DNA of 64,000 nucleotides, from assembly GCA_003439945.1 (NCBI GenBank), contig QVRM01000314.1, positions 1 to 64,000 of the forward strand, read 5' to 3'. Below the pieces are notes generated by a model that did no database searches, had not been told where the DNA came from, and saw nothing but the letters and a program-made list of their open reading frames with translations. How positions within the stretch are numbered: the first letter of the stretch is position 1; the number at the start of each line of letters is the position of its first letter. The translations under genes were made by a program, and so were the position numbers. Source of the stretch: Dermanyssus gallinae (lineage: Eukaryota; Arthropoda; Arachnida; Mesostigmata; Dermanyssidae). This document shows, piece by piece, positions 44,791 through 56,904 of this stretch.

Positions 44791-45949
44791 TGCGTGTTTG
44801 TCTATCTGTGGAGCAAGAGGATGCGCAAGAGATGCCGTGCCTTCTATGATGATTGCCTTAGCTCATCTGCATGTCAATAAACAAGGCTACAATGACTCAG
44901 TGCCACACAACGAACAGACTGTCAGACGTCGCTCTACTGCTCCTGCTGCTGCTGCTGCAACTGTTGTTGTTACTGCAGACTGTCGGTTTTTTTCTATTTG
45001 GCCAGCACCTTGTTGTTCTTGCCGTTGTTGCGGTTTTGGCTGTATTGATATCATGCCCATTTTTGTTGTTCTTGTTGTTATTGTTGTTGTTGTTAGATTA
45101 GCCTGGCTGCTTTCACTGCTCCCGTAGATGCTTTAGCAAAGACTGCCCGCTTTGAAACGTTAAATATATTTCACTGTGTTAATAATGTTTCTTTTTCATT
45201 TTTGCTGACATGCCGCCCATTCCACACTGACTCAGCACCGATAACTCACGGCCCAGAGGATCGGCGAGTCAAATAGAGGGATGAGAAAAAGCCCGGTCAG
45301 TCAAAAATGCAGACGGCCGGGACTGTGGCCAGCTGAAAACACACGTAGTGGAGGACATCAACCGGCGCGCCACTACTTAAAGAAATCATATCAGAGTGAG
45401 ACAGAAACATCGTGCATATATCAAGGTGCCTGCGGACCTTTTGTTGATCTACTTTAACTCCAACGACCTTTTATCGAAACAGTACCATTTAAGTGTGTCT
45501 ACTTTACTTTGCCTGTGCAACACATAGCTGCAATGATGTTTCTTATGAAGGTCTTCAAGCTGCTTTATTCGTAAGAATTTCGCTTCGATGAGCACTTCAT
45601 ATTGGACGTACGCTAGTCTAATAGAGTAGTCATTTAGTACAGGCCTGAAACGTATCCAGGCTAACTCTCAGCCAGCAATTAACGTCCACGGTGTGATGCC
45701 CGGTGAATACAGTAGATGCGGCAAAAAGTCCCATACGAAACTCGCTACCTTCCAAAGCTGGGTAAACTCACATACGGACTTTTTTCATAAAACAGTGTCT
45801 TTTCTTGGAAGGGCAGCAAAAACTTGGTTAAGCTGATCACAGTAGGCGCCCGTACCTATAGTTTAGCTGCTAAAATCTCGTGACGATGCCATACCTATCC
45901 CATGAAAGACGGAGCAACAGTTTGCACAAATGCTTCAGTCTCTTTGATG

Positions 45950-47480
45950 TTTATATATATATGGGAAGTAATGCGGCAAGTATTTTGTGGGATATTACCC
46001 CATAGCCCACACAGGCAAAAGAGAAGCAATGGTTTGCCGATTCTTTTTTTTTAAAGACTAATGGGGCTACAAATGTTGTAGCACGTCTCGAGGTCTCGAC
46101 AAAGAAGAAAGCAAAAGCGTGATAGTGTTTTATCGACCTGTCTTTTGTAAAGCGGAGCCAGAAAAGAGGTCTTGAGACGCGTGGGGGAGATACCTGAAGA
46201 GAAGGAGAGATTGACATTTTTGTTAGGGGGTCGACAATAAAGGTGGCCGCCCGTTTAATGCGTTTTCCGGGTATCTCCATAGCACCACAGCTCTAGCTTA
46301 CTTTTTATTTGATTAGAAATTAGCAAACCTCGAAGTCTGATAGTGAACAGAAATTTAATAGGATGCCCTTGACGGTCCATAAGAATGGGTGAGAAATCAC
46401 CTTCTAGACGGAGGAGCGTAACAGCAGCCGAGCATATAGTTGCGGAATGCCGATTAAGCTCATCAGCAATTGATCGTGGGTCAGTAGAAGCCGGATCGTG
46501 AGAAACAGTCAAAGTGGGAGGCAGTTCCACTGAGCAATTAACTATGCCACATGTTTTATTGATAAAATTTCAGAACTAGTTTGTGTCGCTAGGCAACGTG
46601 TTTAATCGTGTCCTGTAAAAGGCTGTTCTAATCGCAAATATCGCATGTTGATGCCGCCTACGGCTTTATAGGGATAAAAGTATACGGAATTGGCCTTTTT
46701 GTGCCTCCGCGTCGTCTTTGTGAGTCAATAAATGCGCAATAGAAAAGAGCATTCATAGTGGTTACGAAGAGTGTTTTGAGTAGCCTCAAGGCCTGAACCG
46801 ATATTGCCTGTATCAAGTCTGCCAGAATGCTTTGCTAACACGGCCTACAAAAATCAATGCTAGCCGTCTCGTGCGCCCGAAGAATTACGGGAGATCCATC
46901 CTGAGGCGAACTACTCTTCTCGCCGGCCTTAGGAATGGAGACAAAAATAGGTAGATAGTCTGCAAATAGCAAGGTGTCCAGAACCGCTCGTTGAACAATA
47001 GAAAAACCGGTGCACTTGCAAACTGTAATATGTTCAATGGAAGTGTGCCCTATTAGACGTGTACTAGGTACAATAAAATAGACTAGATCTATGCTTAAGG
47101 GAATAAGATATAATTGTAGGTCAGAGGGTCAGCTAGTACATTGACATTAGCATCACCAAGAGCCAGACACAGGAGTACGGTGCGCGAGCTTTTGAGCAAA
47201 GTATCTTCCAATATATTAAGTAGAGTTTCCTTGTGGATTACACTACTCGGATAGAAGCCAATTAGATAGTCTTTGAAGTTCGTATTCTTTCTAGTATGAA
47301 TACGTAAAGCTTGCACACTGCCGTCGGCACTATTCAGCATAAAAGATGAGAGAGCCCTGCAGGTAGAACGAACGAAAATTTCAACTCCGCCTTCGAGCTT
47401 ATTCGCACATCGGTTTGACGTGAGTAGGTCAAAGCCATCGATTAAGAAGTCAAGATATCGACATCCTTTAGTCATGCGTC
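45950..47480 (-). mobile_element. LINE fragment with APE-type endonuclease (third LINE family)
   Basis: The open frame at 47475-47095 reads FLIDGFDLLTSNRCANK, then GGVEIFVRSTCRALSS, FYPSSVIHKETLLNILEDTL and LCLALGDANVNVLADPL. These match the GGVxIYVR and GDFN blocks of APE endonucleases in LINEs, with Ala for Phe in the second. Further along come TSIEHITVCKCTGFSIV (the SxIDHI block) and ADYLPIFVSI (the SDHLPIF block, with Ser changed to Ala) at about 47050-46920. Sequence toward 45950 probably covers the linker and early RT, but it is too decayed to assign. It is different from the element at 56905-59545. Confidence 0.75.
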
Positions 47481-47776
47481 GCTAACAACTGCAACGTCGA
47501 TATGGGGCCCCGTCACTGTGGAACTACTTTAATTATCCAATTGTCCTAAATACGGTTGTACTTAATGATAGTTAATATTATAATATAACACACTTAAGTT
47601 AAAAGTGAACTATACAGAACTATACAGAAGAAGGAATTATTGCAGTCTAACTCTGTAATCTGCTTCCAACAAGAAGCTGTCACAGGCCACACAGCCGGTG
47701 GGACAATTGAGTATACGCTAATAATCGTATCCATATTGACGCGTGAATTCATTAGAAATTATATTAAATCTGTATT

Positions 47777-47780
<4 letters not shown>

Positions 47781-47822
<42 letters not shown>
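47781..47822. repeat. Poly-A then (TA)n
   Basis: About 15 A followed by TA units. This could be the tail of an unrecognised retroelement. Confidence 0.95.
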
Positions 47823-47825
<3 letters not shown>

Positions 47826-50786
47826 GTGTGATGATTTAATTAATCATTTACAATACGTTTGCACACTCGGCAGCGCTCGCATTAATAAAAATTGTGGTAA
47901 AAAGGTGTCACGTGAGGTTAAGAATCAGCTGTCCGTGACCTTGCTTGATGGTAGCCCCCGCTCGTATGTACCCGGTGCGAGCGGTATATACTCAAGGTTC
48001 CTTGCAACGTTAAGACGGTAAGATCCATAAGATTCCTCTTCGTGACGCCGAGCCCCAAGAGCGTACTCGCAGATTCGGAGTCCCGTACACCACTCATAGA
48101 GATAGTGATGGATCCGAATCTGCGAGGTTTTTGCGTATATATATATATATATATATGGCTACACCTATCTTTGATGGTGCAACAGGGATAGTATTCAGAC
48201 AATTGTGTACATATATAAGAGGGCTAATAATAAGTGTTAATAAAGCATTTAGCTAAAAATAAAGCAAATTATTTTTATTATTCTGAGATATTCAAACTAG
48301 CATAAAATCACGAGCGGCTATAACATTTTAGAAATCTAGTTCGAACGCCCTGAGCACCCAAGGTACGGAACGCAAAAGAGCAGATTTTTTATGGAACCGT
48401 TTTCTGCAAACGGCAAATTTATATAAATTTAGTAATTCCTCATTGAACTTAAAATTTTCATATTTATAAATTTTTTACAATTGTAATAATTAAGGGCATT
48501 TTGCAGATGAGGCTGGCGCTCGTACCTAAATTTGCGGAAGAAATGCGGATGCTCGATTGATAAGTATTTTCCTTGCTCGCTGGGTCTGTAGAGTGGGCTG
48601 CATATACGTACTTTTAAGGCAATAAAAACGCTAAAACCACCGAGACTTTCCGCAACATATGGCATAGAAAAACTATGAGAAAACATCTACTTTCTTTAAA
48701 CTGCTCTCGTGTCTTCTGCCATATTGTTCCCTTTCTCACTAATATAATTAGGTTCCGTTGTGTTGCCTTATACGATGTGGTAAGAGTCTTTACTGGTATA
48801 AGCTCTAATCTCTGACGTTTCTCCATTATCCTCAAGAGTCTTAAAAAGCATCGGTTTTTGATAACCTATTTGTTTCTCGACCTCTTGACCTTTAAGCTAA
48901 CCGCCATCTTCCCATCCTACGAATTTAAGAGCGATTACATATTTTCATTCTACCGCCTTTTATGCTCAACTAGCATTCGGTGACGTCTGTTAGTCAGTAT
49001 TCTCATTAAATAGTCAGCACTCATGGGGAGCATACTCCTTTATCTAAGAGTATTTGTTTAATGCTTATTATTTGGTCTGGGAAGTGTGGAACTCTAAAAC
49101 ACACGAAAAACCTGGTGGATCCCCTAACCTACCAGACCGGTATATTTGAGGTATGACGTCAGTGTATGTAGAGAGCCGCTGATCTGGCTTTCAGTCTTTA
49201 GCCTCTTTTCCATCATCTTTGTGTACGCTCTCATATACGACCTCCATAAAATCAGAGCCCACGTTCCAGCTCTATTTGGACTTGAGCATTCCTGAAAATA
49301 GATCTCTTGTCGTACTGCTCTTCACGCCTAGCCCTGACTCAGCCTTTTGCTATCAAGATCCCACCATGCTAACTGCCTTAACGAGCTATAGCCGCTCATG
49401 TGCACGCTATTTAATTTAGGCCCATTTTTAATGCGCTAAACACTTCAATGCTACTCAAACGTAATTATGCTAGAATAAATGCTTTGGAATGCCGTTGATA
49501 CCGGTGCCTTTAAGATTGGTCAGATTTAGCTAGGATTCACCCATGACAAGACTGGCGTGGGCCAATGCTGGTCTGGCTTCAACGTTTCATTTTTGTTAAT
49601 TCTAAGTGACTAGTAACACTAGACTGCAAGTGCTAATGTCCCTATTGTACCACTTGTTTCTTCTCTAGTTCTCATTTAGTTGTGTGTACTTTGAGAGGTG
49701 TAGCATTGCATTTTATTTTTGGGTTCGCCCAACAACAAGGGTCAGAACGCGGCAAATAAACGCGAGGTAACGCTCCTCGGTGTTCTCACTGCTTCTCAAT
49801 GACAAAGACGTCACAAGAATAAAGGCGGCGACTGACAGAAAAAGACACACGAACAGAAATAAACCTGATAATGTAAATTATAGGTTTTTATTACACAAGT
49901 TCAAGCTCACGCCTAAATTTCGTGTGGGCCTGAAGGCCTACAGCTGGTCTGTTAAGCCATCACAAGCTTTACACTCTGAACTTCCATGAATGTTTTTGCA
50001 AAAATCAGTTGGTCATTCACCATGGCTGCTAGTTGTTAATTAACGACTTTCTAAAATATAAATGCTCAAACCCGTATTGCTTTCAGCGCTAGTTAGCCGC
50101 TTTGGACTCGCAGATCCGGTAAACTGGCTGAGATAACTTTTTTGCTGAAGCACTCCAGTGTCTCATAAATTGATTTTGTTTAAATTTAAGGAGGCTTTCT
50201 ATGACTGAACCGGAGTTTAAGAAGAGGACTCGATAAATGTGTATTTATAAATCTGTTGCTAATCAGCGCTCTGATGCTACCGGCGGCAATTCGCTATATG
50301 TGAAAGTTGAATAGAGTTATGTTCTATCCTTCATATTTGTGGTTTTACTCTGAGTTTACACATGCGGCCGCGTGTGTATCCTCCAGAATGCATATGCAAA
50401 CCGTTGTTTATGCATTACATACGGTTGCATCAACACAACGCCAAGGATTTCTTCTTCACAATGCAAATGTCAATACGAGCTGTAAAATTAAATCAATAAA
50501 CTGGTAACGATTCAAGCTAACAACGAGAGGTATAAAATTGCTTTTCCTTGTCAGATATCTTAACAAACTCACTTTTCACCGGCTTTTTCCGTATTTAAGC
50601 GTCTAGTGCTGTTAGACTTTTTGGTGACGCGCTCGGAACCTTTTCGTCTTTGCTCAACGTTTTCTTCTAGAAAAGGCACGTGCTTAGATAGACGTCGTTT
50701 TATCAGCTATCGGCAATCACAGTAGCCTCGCCCAAGCTTTCATAGTACTTGGGCCGTTTTTGGGGTAATTGGAAGCAAGCAGATTC
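47823..50786. other. AT-rich spacer, no gene recognised
   Basis: It contains a 14-bp-stem hairpin (48066-48126) and (TA)n at 48137-48157. All frames are short and without motifs. Confidence 0.45.
48066..48126. repeat. Perfect 14-bp inverted repeat, 33-nt loop
   Basis: CTCGCAGATTCGGA at 48066-48079 and TCCGAATCTGCGAG at 48113-48126, directly followed by a (TA)n tract at 48137. Confidence 0.92.
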
Positions 50787-51188
50787 CTAGCCGGGTTTCT
50801 TTCGCGTACGCGGAGATCGCAGACCTAAGGTGCACCTGCCGTGGTACAAGTCGTTCGTTAGTTTATGGCGTCTTCTTCCTCGCCTGGCGCTCCTTGCTCT
50901 CTGTGGAGTGTCGAACAGAAACACCAGTGCCTGTGGCGGCACAGTTTCATCGTTGTTTATTGTTGTTACTGTGCCATTAAGTTCTGTTGGATTGCGCTGA
51001 ATTGCCGCCATTGATGAGGACAATTCTGAGCCTCGGCTAAGGGCGTCCTGCCGTCTGCGCGTCTCAACGGGCAACGGTTGCTGCGCCAATGGGAGGGGCG
51101 GGGGGCGGAGGGCGGAGCTGGCAGCCGTTAAGTTTCCCAGCTCACGCCGCTCAGAGTCGAAACAACCGCAGCCCGTAAACAGCGGCAA
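50787..51188 (-). CDS. Hypothetical 133-codon frame in a GC-rich patch
   Basis: The frame starts at a CTG or TTG codon. The first ATG inside gives MAAIQRNPTELNGTVTTINN followed by a basic region (RARSARRGRRRHK). Composition is Pro/Ser/Arg-rich, with no recognised domain, and no splice partner was found. It may be the first coding exon of an unseen gene or only a by-product of local GC content. Confidence 0.22.
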   Translation of the reverse strand: MPLFTGCGCFDSERRELGNLTAASSALRPPPLPLAQQPLPVETRRRQDALSRGSELSSSMAAIQRNPTELNGTVTTINNDETVPPQALVFLFDTPQRARSARRGRRRHKLTNDLYHGRCTLGLRSPRTRKKPG

Positions 51189-51322
51189 AGCGTTGCGGGG
51201 TCAGAGCTATTAAGAGTAGCTGTCGGCATAGTGTTGGTCCTTTCTGCTGCAATTCCTGGACGCGGCGAGAAGCGGGCGGTTCCCCTTAAACGCCGTCCTG
51301 ACTGGCGCTCTCGCATGCATCG

Positions 51323-51380
51323 TATATATATATATATATTTATATATAGAGAGAGAGATAAAGAAACCTCTCTATCTCTA

Positions 51381-51438
<58 letters not shown>

Positions 51439-51440
51439 TA
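51323..51440. repeat. (TA)n-(GA)n-(CT)n-(TA)n-(GA)n compound tract
   Basis: TA tracts alternate with GAGAGA and CTCTAT runs, forming a partly self-complementary block. Confidence 0.95.
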
Positions 51441-52219
51441 TTTTCGATGGGATCCAAGAAACGTCAAGCCGATGCGATATTCGAGAGCAACACCGCCTCA
51501 TTGGTGTTATCTAATGCGCACAACATATGCTCTTAGGGGTGCTAACAGTACGGTACCGAGCGCCCCTTCTCGCCTGACGTTAAAGCATCGTTTCAATTTC
51601 AGTTGAGAGAGGGGCCAGAGAAGGCGAGATTTAAGATAACCCTTTCTAATATGCATAGCGAGGCGAGCCTGTTATAAACTTTCATGACCAGCTTTAATAT
51701 GTCCTTTGCCGGCTGAACATTGCACAGCGTACCATAGATGTTTGCCTTGGAGACGTCAAAGACACTGGATCTTTTTCGCTAGTAGAAAACGTTTGCTCCT
51801 CCATGTTGGTGCGTTGTCCAACCACTATTTAGATCTACTTTAGAACTAAAATCGGCAAATGTTCAAAGGAAAAAGGCTGAATAAAGTGAAAAAAGCGGTC
51901 GTACTACAGTGCGGTGGTTAGATTCCTTTCGTAGTAAAGACTTTAATGTGACAGATCAACTACGGACGGATCAGCCTTTCACGGTGAATACGGAACGGAT
52001 GAAATAATTCCTCTTGTAGATCGCACATAGTGTCGCGTTTTTTATCATTATTTTTGCATAAAAGCGGTATGTCTGGACACAGAAACGCCACTGCAGGAAT
52101 CTCGTCTGCAAGCTTGAACCTGTAGTGTGGGGGCTTCATTCCAGCGAAAATCAGTCGGGCATGTCTGTATCCCCGCATCCAATCCGAAACTGCATAAGTG
52201 TAAAATCAGACGATCAAAG
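51441..52219. other. Spacer, no gene recognised
   Basis: No motif or repeat was seen. Confidence 0.4.
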
Positions 52220-52900
52220 GGACAGCGAGTACTTTGCCCCTAGCTATCTCGGGGCACAGGGCGTTCTCGTAAGTACGAGCAATACTGGTCACCTAACGTG
52301 AGCCCTTGGTAGTTCCGCACGCTGAGAGGCCAATGCCAGGGCGTCGTTGGTCCTCAGTTCCAGTTGCTGGGGTAAACCGGTGTGATAAGCACTGCAAAGT
52401 CGTTTGAAACCTAACCACATGCTAGGTTCCATAGAAGGGATCCTAGAATCGAGTCTTTGTCAAATGTCGAGTTTGAGATTCTCGTTGACTAAACACCTTC
52501 TGCTCAGGTAGGTCGAGGTTGCGCGGTACAGATACGACCGGACACTCTTCTTGAGTAGTGTGTCCAAAATTACAGAATTGCTAAATGCATTCTTAACAGG
52601 TAACGTTTTTTTTCCGCAATACAACAGGCAGCACGCTTTTTGCTCTAGGCGAAGATTGGTGCGGAGCCTCTGCCTTGGTAGTCAACAACTCTGTGGCCGA
52701 GAGGACTGACCGATTCTATCTGAACCCCTATTATGTCGGCCGACGAAGGCCGTGCAGCCTCTTCAAAGTATTGTAAGCAAGGACATCTATTATTGACGTC
52801 ATGGCCTTGGCCAGGATGACCGAAATGCCATCAGAGCCTGGCATCCTGCTGATCTTCATTCTTCCCCCGCCGCGAGCTTCTTCCCAGAGGTAACGAATAC
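52220..52900 (-). mobile_element. R1/Jockey-like LINE reverse transcriptase fragment
   Basis: On the minus strand, with frameshifts, MKISRMPGSDGISVILAKAM (the KAPGPDGI block) appears near 52855-52795. YRATSTYLSRRCLVNENLKL appears near 52530-52465 and DSILGSLLWNLACG near 52450-52410 (the GSILGPLLWN block before the catalytic FADD). The YADD itself was not found. It is decayed and distinct from the other LINE families here. Confidence 0.65.
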
Positions 52901-53068
52901 GACGAAAGAAAAACGAGAAATTCTAAAAGGATGGACTTCTATCGTTAAGAGAACGTTAGACAAAGATTATAGAAACAAGTAGTCTATACATGCTTGACTG
53001 AACTGACACCGTGTAGAAGAAATTTCTGGGTTTGCCTTTCGGAATCAAACACGTCTTTCTGAAAGACG

Positions 53069-53070
<2 letters not shown>

Positions 53071-53125
<55 letters not shown>
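53071..53125. repeat. (TA)n left of an RLE-type LINE tail
   Basis: A 50-bp TA tract ends one T-rich triplet before homology to the LINE begins. Confidence 0.97.
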
Positions 53126-53127
<2 letters not shown>

Positions 53128-53398
53128 CCGGCAGGCCATGCCGGTAATCTAGCCAAGACGAGGATGCTCGCAAAATATGCCTTAATAGGTTACCCACATG
53201 AGTGTCAACCGCTAGCGTTCGAGACCTTAGGCGGCCCAGGCAACCTCACTCGTAAACTTCTCCACGAAGTCGGCGAGCAGCTGAACCTTGCAACCGGAGA
53301 CAAGAGATTTGCGGCCTTATTGAGACAGCGCCTCAACCTCGACGTCCTACGCGGGAACGCGGCGTCCGTGCGCGGCATGCTGCTAAAGTGGTTCCAAC
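53126..53398 (+). mobile_element. RLE-type LINE, 5'-truncated 3' end (copy d)
   Basis: One open frame reads AGHAGNLAKTRMLAKYALIG, then YPHECQPLAFETLGGPGNLT and GDKRFAALLRQRLNLDVLRG. It matches the C-terminal 90 residues of copy c (AYPHVFSPLAFETLGGPSLL). It is only 273 bp long, frame-intact, and flanked on both sides by (TA)n, the pattern expected of a short 5'-truncated insertion. Confidence 0.88.
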
Positions 53399-53412
53399 CC
53401 ATATATATATAT
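53399..53412. repeat. (TA)n right of the LINE tail
   Basis: Short TA tract. CTTTCTGAAAGAC occurs on both outer sides (53055 and 53416), a possible larger target duplication. Confidence 0.85.
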
Positions 53413-53463
53413 AAGCTTTCTGAAAGACCATATATATACATCAAATTAGCTTTAGCTCTATGA

Positions 53464-54150
53464 TCAGCTACATTTTTTTCAACGTGTTGATGAGTTGAAG
53501 GTGCTCTGCTGAGGATTCGTTTCAGCTGACAGGCACGCGTATGTTGTAATTATCGCGAATATACGGTAAGATAGAGTTAGCTTGTTGACGTATTGCAACG
53601 ACCGATTTGTAATGTAGCCTGGGACTTCGTGCACCATTCGTCATGCTCTGTGCATCTGTCTGCCGTTTTGAAACTTCCCGCGTAGTGGAGAGTGCGCTCG
53701 AATCCGTTTACTGGTGACGTCATCTCTCTTGAAAATGGCTAACACAAGCATGTCAGTGCTGCAACCACCGTACCCAAACATGGGGTCGAGTATGGTTTTT
53801 TGTACAACTTCCAGCGAGGATTAAATGGACAGGAGTATTTGTAGAACTTTCACTGGGGATGAAGGCCCATTTCTGTGGAGTCTGTATGGGGTGTGCATGG
53901 GGAGTGTGGTAGACAGACAATTTCGATCTGTACATTTGTTATCTGTACGCGAAACCCAGCGAAGGTGGCCAAAACGGCAATTGACAACAACATGTGGCTT
54001 GTGTGAAGGCTGTGGTTGACAAAAACTCAAACACAACGTATGCACCGCTAGAGGAGGCTTTGACCTTCAATGCAAGTCCCTCCATAAGATCTCGCACAAG
54101 CACTTCGGACTCACAAAAAATCGGCTCGATAGGTCCTCATAATTTGTCAC
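53464..54150. other. Spacer, no feature recognised
   Basis: Short frames on both strands overlap. No motif was seen. Confidence 0.4.
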
Positions 54151-54154
54151 AGAG

Positions 54155-54925
54155 AAAAAAGACAAATTTAATGTCCATCATTTTCGTACCAAGGTGATGG
54201 TGCTGCGTTACGTAGTTGTCAAGTCACTAAGCGTTTTCGACAGTCATAGTTGTTATGTTTTACGTGCAAGTTTTCACGTTCAGAACCGTAAAATTTGCCA
54301 AGACGTTTCCGCCCCCTCCTTCCACTAGGAAAAATTATTCTCTTGCTGAGTTCTAACAAACCTCAAAATATGTACCTAGCTTTCTCATACGCTCTATGCA
54401 AATATGCATGCCTTTGCTTTCGATATGGCTATCGAAAAAGCTTAGTGACTTGACAACTACGTAACGCAGCATCATCACTTTGGTATGAAAGTAGTGGGCA
54501 TTAAATTTGCCATTGCGTGAGAGTGGTCTTTTGAACATACAGTTTTGATCGTAATGGAAACATTTTACGATTTTTCACGAAATAGCGTTAACGTAAGACA
54601 CAACAACATATCGGCTTTTTATGACTTTTCTCAACCTGTGTATTCGCTGTTGGCTACGCAAGCTAGTGACATGTCATCCGTTGTGCAGAATTTTCCTCGG
54701 AACACGCCGGTGTAATCGGTTCCTTCATGCGTTGTTAACTGGTTCTCCCGCAAACGTAGATTTCGCACAACTACGTAGGAGAAAAAAAGGCAGAATAACG
54801 ACTTTTATAAATTTCATCTTCACTCCTAAACAAGACGTTTCCGCGTCCTCCCTCCATAAGGAAAAATTGTTTTCTTGCCGAGTTCTACCAAACCTCGAAA
54901 GAAGTACAATACTCCCTGAATTCCT
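54155..54925. mobile_element. Foldback element FB5 (family B, rearranged)
   Basis: It contains the family-B centre (AGTTCTAACAAACCTCAAAA), inverted copies of GATGGTGCTGCGTTACGTAG (54197-54216; reverse at about 54450-54470), and the arm end near 54800-54905 (ACTCCTAAACAAGACG). It joins FB6 without (TA)n. Confidence 0.8.
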
Positions 54926-55645
54926 ATTTGTGTGGCCAAAACGCTAGGGTATGGTCAAACTCGGTGAGAAAATCATTTTTGCCAATGGGTGGAAGCCGGG
55001 AAAACGTTTTGTTTAGGAGTAAGGATGAAATTTATAAAAGCAGTTATTCAGCCTTTTTTCTTCTACATAGTTGTGCAAAATCTACGTTTGCGGGAGAACC
55101 AGTCAACGCACAAAGGAACCGATCATACCGGCGTGTTTGGCGGAAAATTCGGCACAATAAAGTATACATTACTAGCTTGCATAGCAAAAAGCGAATAGCC
55201 AGATTAAGGAAAGTCATAAAAAGTCAAAATGTTACGTTAACGCTTTTTTGTGCAACATCGTAATTTTTTCCATTACGACCGAAAATGTACGTTCAAAAGA
55301 CTACTCTCAGGCAATAGCAAATTTAATGCCCACTGCATTTGTACCAAAGTGATGGTGCTGCGTTACGTAGTTGCCAAGTAACTAAGCTTTTTCGATAGCC
55401 ACTTTCCTTAATCTGGCTATTCGCTTTTTGCTACGCAAGCTAGTAATGTATACTTTATTGTGCCGAATTTTCCGCCAAACACGCCGGTATGATCGGTTCC
55501 TTTGTGCGTTGACTGGTTCTCCCGCAAACGTAGATTTTGCACAACTATGTAGAAGAAAAAAGGCTGAATAACTGCTTTTATAAATTTCATCCTCACTCCT
55601 AAACAAAACGTTTTCCCGGCTTCCATCCATTGGCAAAAATTATTT
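54926..55645. mobile_element. Foldback element FB6 (family B, right end truncated)
   Basis: The left arm starts at TTCCTATTTGTGTGGCC, matching the FB3 terminus. The arm stretch 54984-55219 pairs with 55403-55640. The right side stops at CCATTGGCAAAAATTATT, without the outer terminus. The open frame of about 111 codons seen in FB3 is also open here (54928-55263), and 84 codons are open in the other arm. Confidence 0.85.
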
Positions 55646-56904
55646 ACTTTCTTAAACCAAAGCTAACTGTCGCTGCTCTACAGACAATCGTTGTTTCGAA
55701 TGCAGCTCCCGCGGACGATTCCCACAGTGCAGAGTGTAAAGCTTCTATTTCTCCAATTAAATTGTGTTCACCACAGGCAGAGATAGACAATACTTCTATT
55801 GTCGATATCGAGCGAACACAACAATCTGAACAACAATCGAACAGCTGAAACAATGATCAATGGATAACAGTAGAAACTTGCGCCATTCTGATGCAACCTT
55901 TTCGTGCCTTTCCACTTTCAAAGCAGTAATCTAGATCTGGTATCATTCTTGTTTAACTTAACGCTTTGGATGATGTTATTGAAGCCATGATGGTATCAAT
56001 CAACTATACCGCACATACTCGTGCTAGACGAGTGTCACGCTTTGGGTTATCTCAGACACGAGAGATACGTTTTCTAACTGGAGCGTTCTGACTGCAGTAC
56101 CTACCCGCAGAGTATATCTCTAGTCCTGCAGGATACCGCCTCCTAAGGTATTGCTAGCGTTCGGAACCCCAAAAATACCAACGCATCCAGAATTCTTGCT
56201 CACATGGTGCAAATGTTGCCACAATCTAACGTAACAATGAAGCATTTGCAGAAAATCTGGTTACCTTGCGGCAACCTGCACAAACGCGCCGAAATGCAAT
56301 TGCTCACACACAGCGTTTTCTACTTCATGCACTTGAAGTTGAAAAAAGAGAAGCCTTACGAGATTCCGGCTTACGCCGCAGGTCACCAGGGGGCTTGCAC
56401 GTGGACAAGGTCTAAACGTCCTTGACTGCGCTGAGTCTAACTTCTCCTCTGACATTTAGAGGAGGCCACTCGACCTCCGCCTGTCGCCTTGGCCACACAA
56501 ACGTGTGCTTATGCAGTTTGGTCATTGGTCGTTGAAACGCCGTCAGGTCTTAAAGTCCAAGTTAACCTGTCAGGTGTTACGTATTTCCTGAAGAGAGCGA
56601 CAAAACCGGCCACTAAACGGCCAACGAAGTTATACAAGCCAACATGATGTCATCCACGTCAAAATGATCCAAACTATCTACACGCACTGCTTCATCGCCG
56701 AAGTCACTTAATGCTAGTTTGTCCCAGAGCTGCAGCAACTTTTTTGACAAAATTATTTAATGGACTCTATCCGTTCTTACCAGCCATAACGAGCTTTAGG
56801 TACTTTTGTTGTTTTGACAGTGCCGTAGTTCGTTGTTACTCTTTCAAATTATAATTTACACACATACTTATATCGATTCTTTTACAATATTTTTAACATA
56901 TGTG
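55646..56904. other. Spacer, no gene recognised
   Basis: Short frames only. This is possibly the decayed 5' region of the following LINE. Confidence 0.35.
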
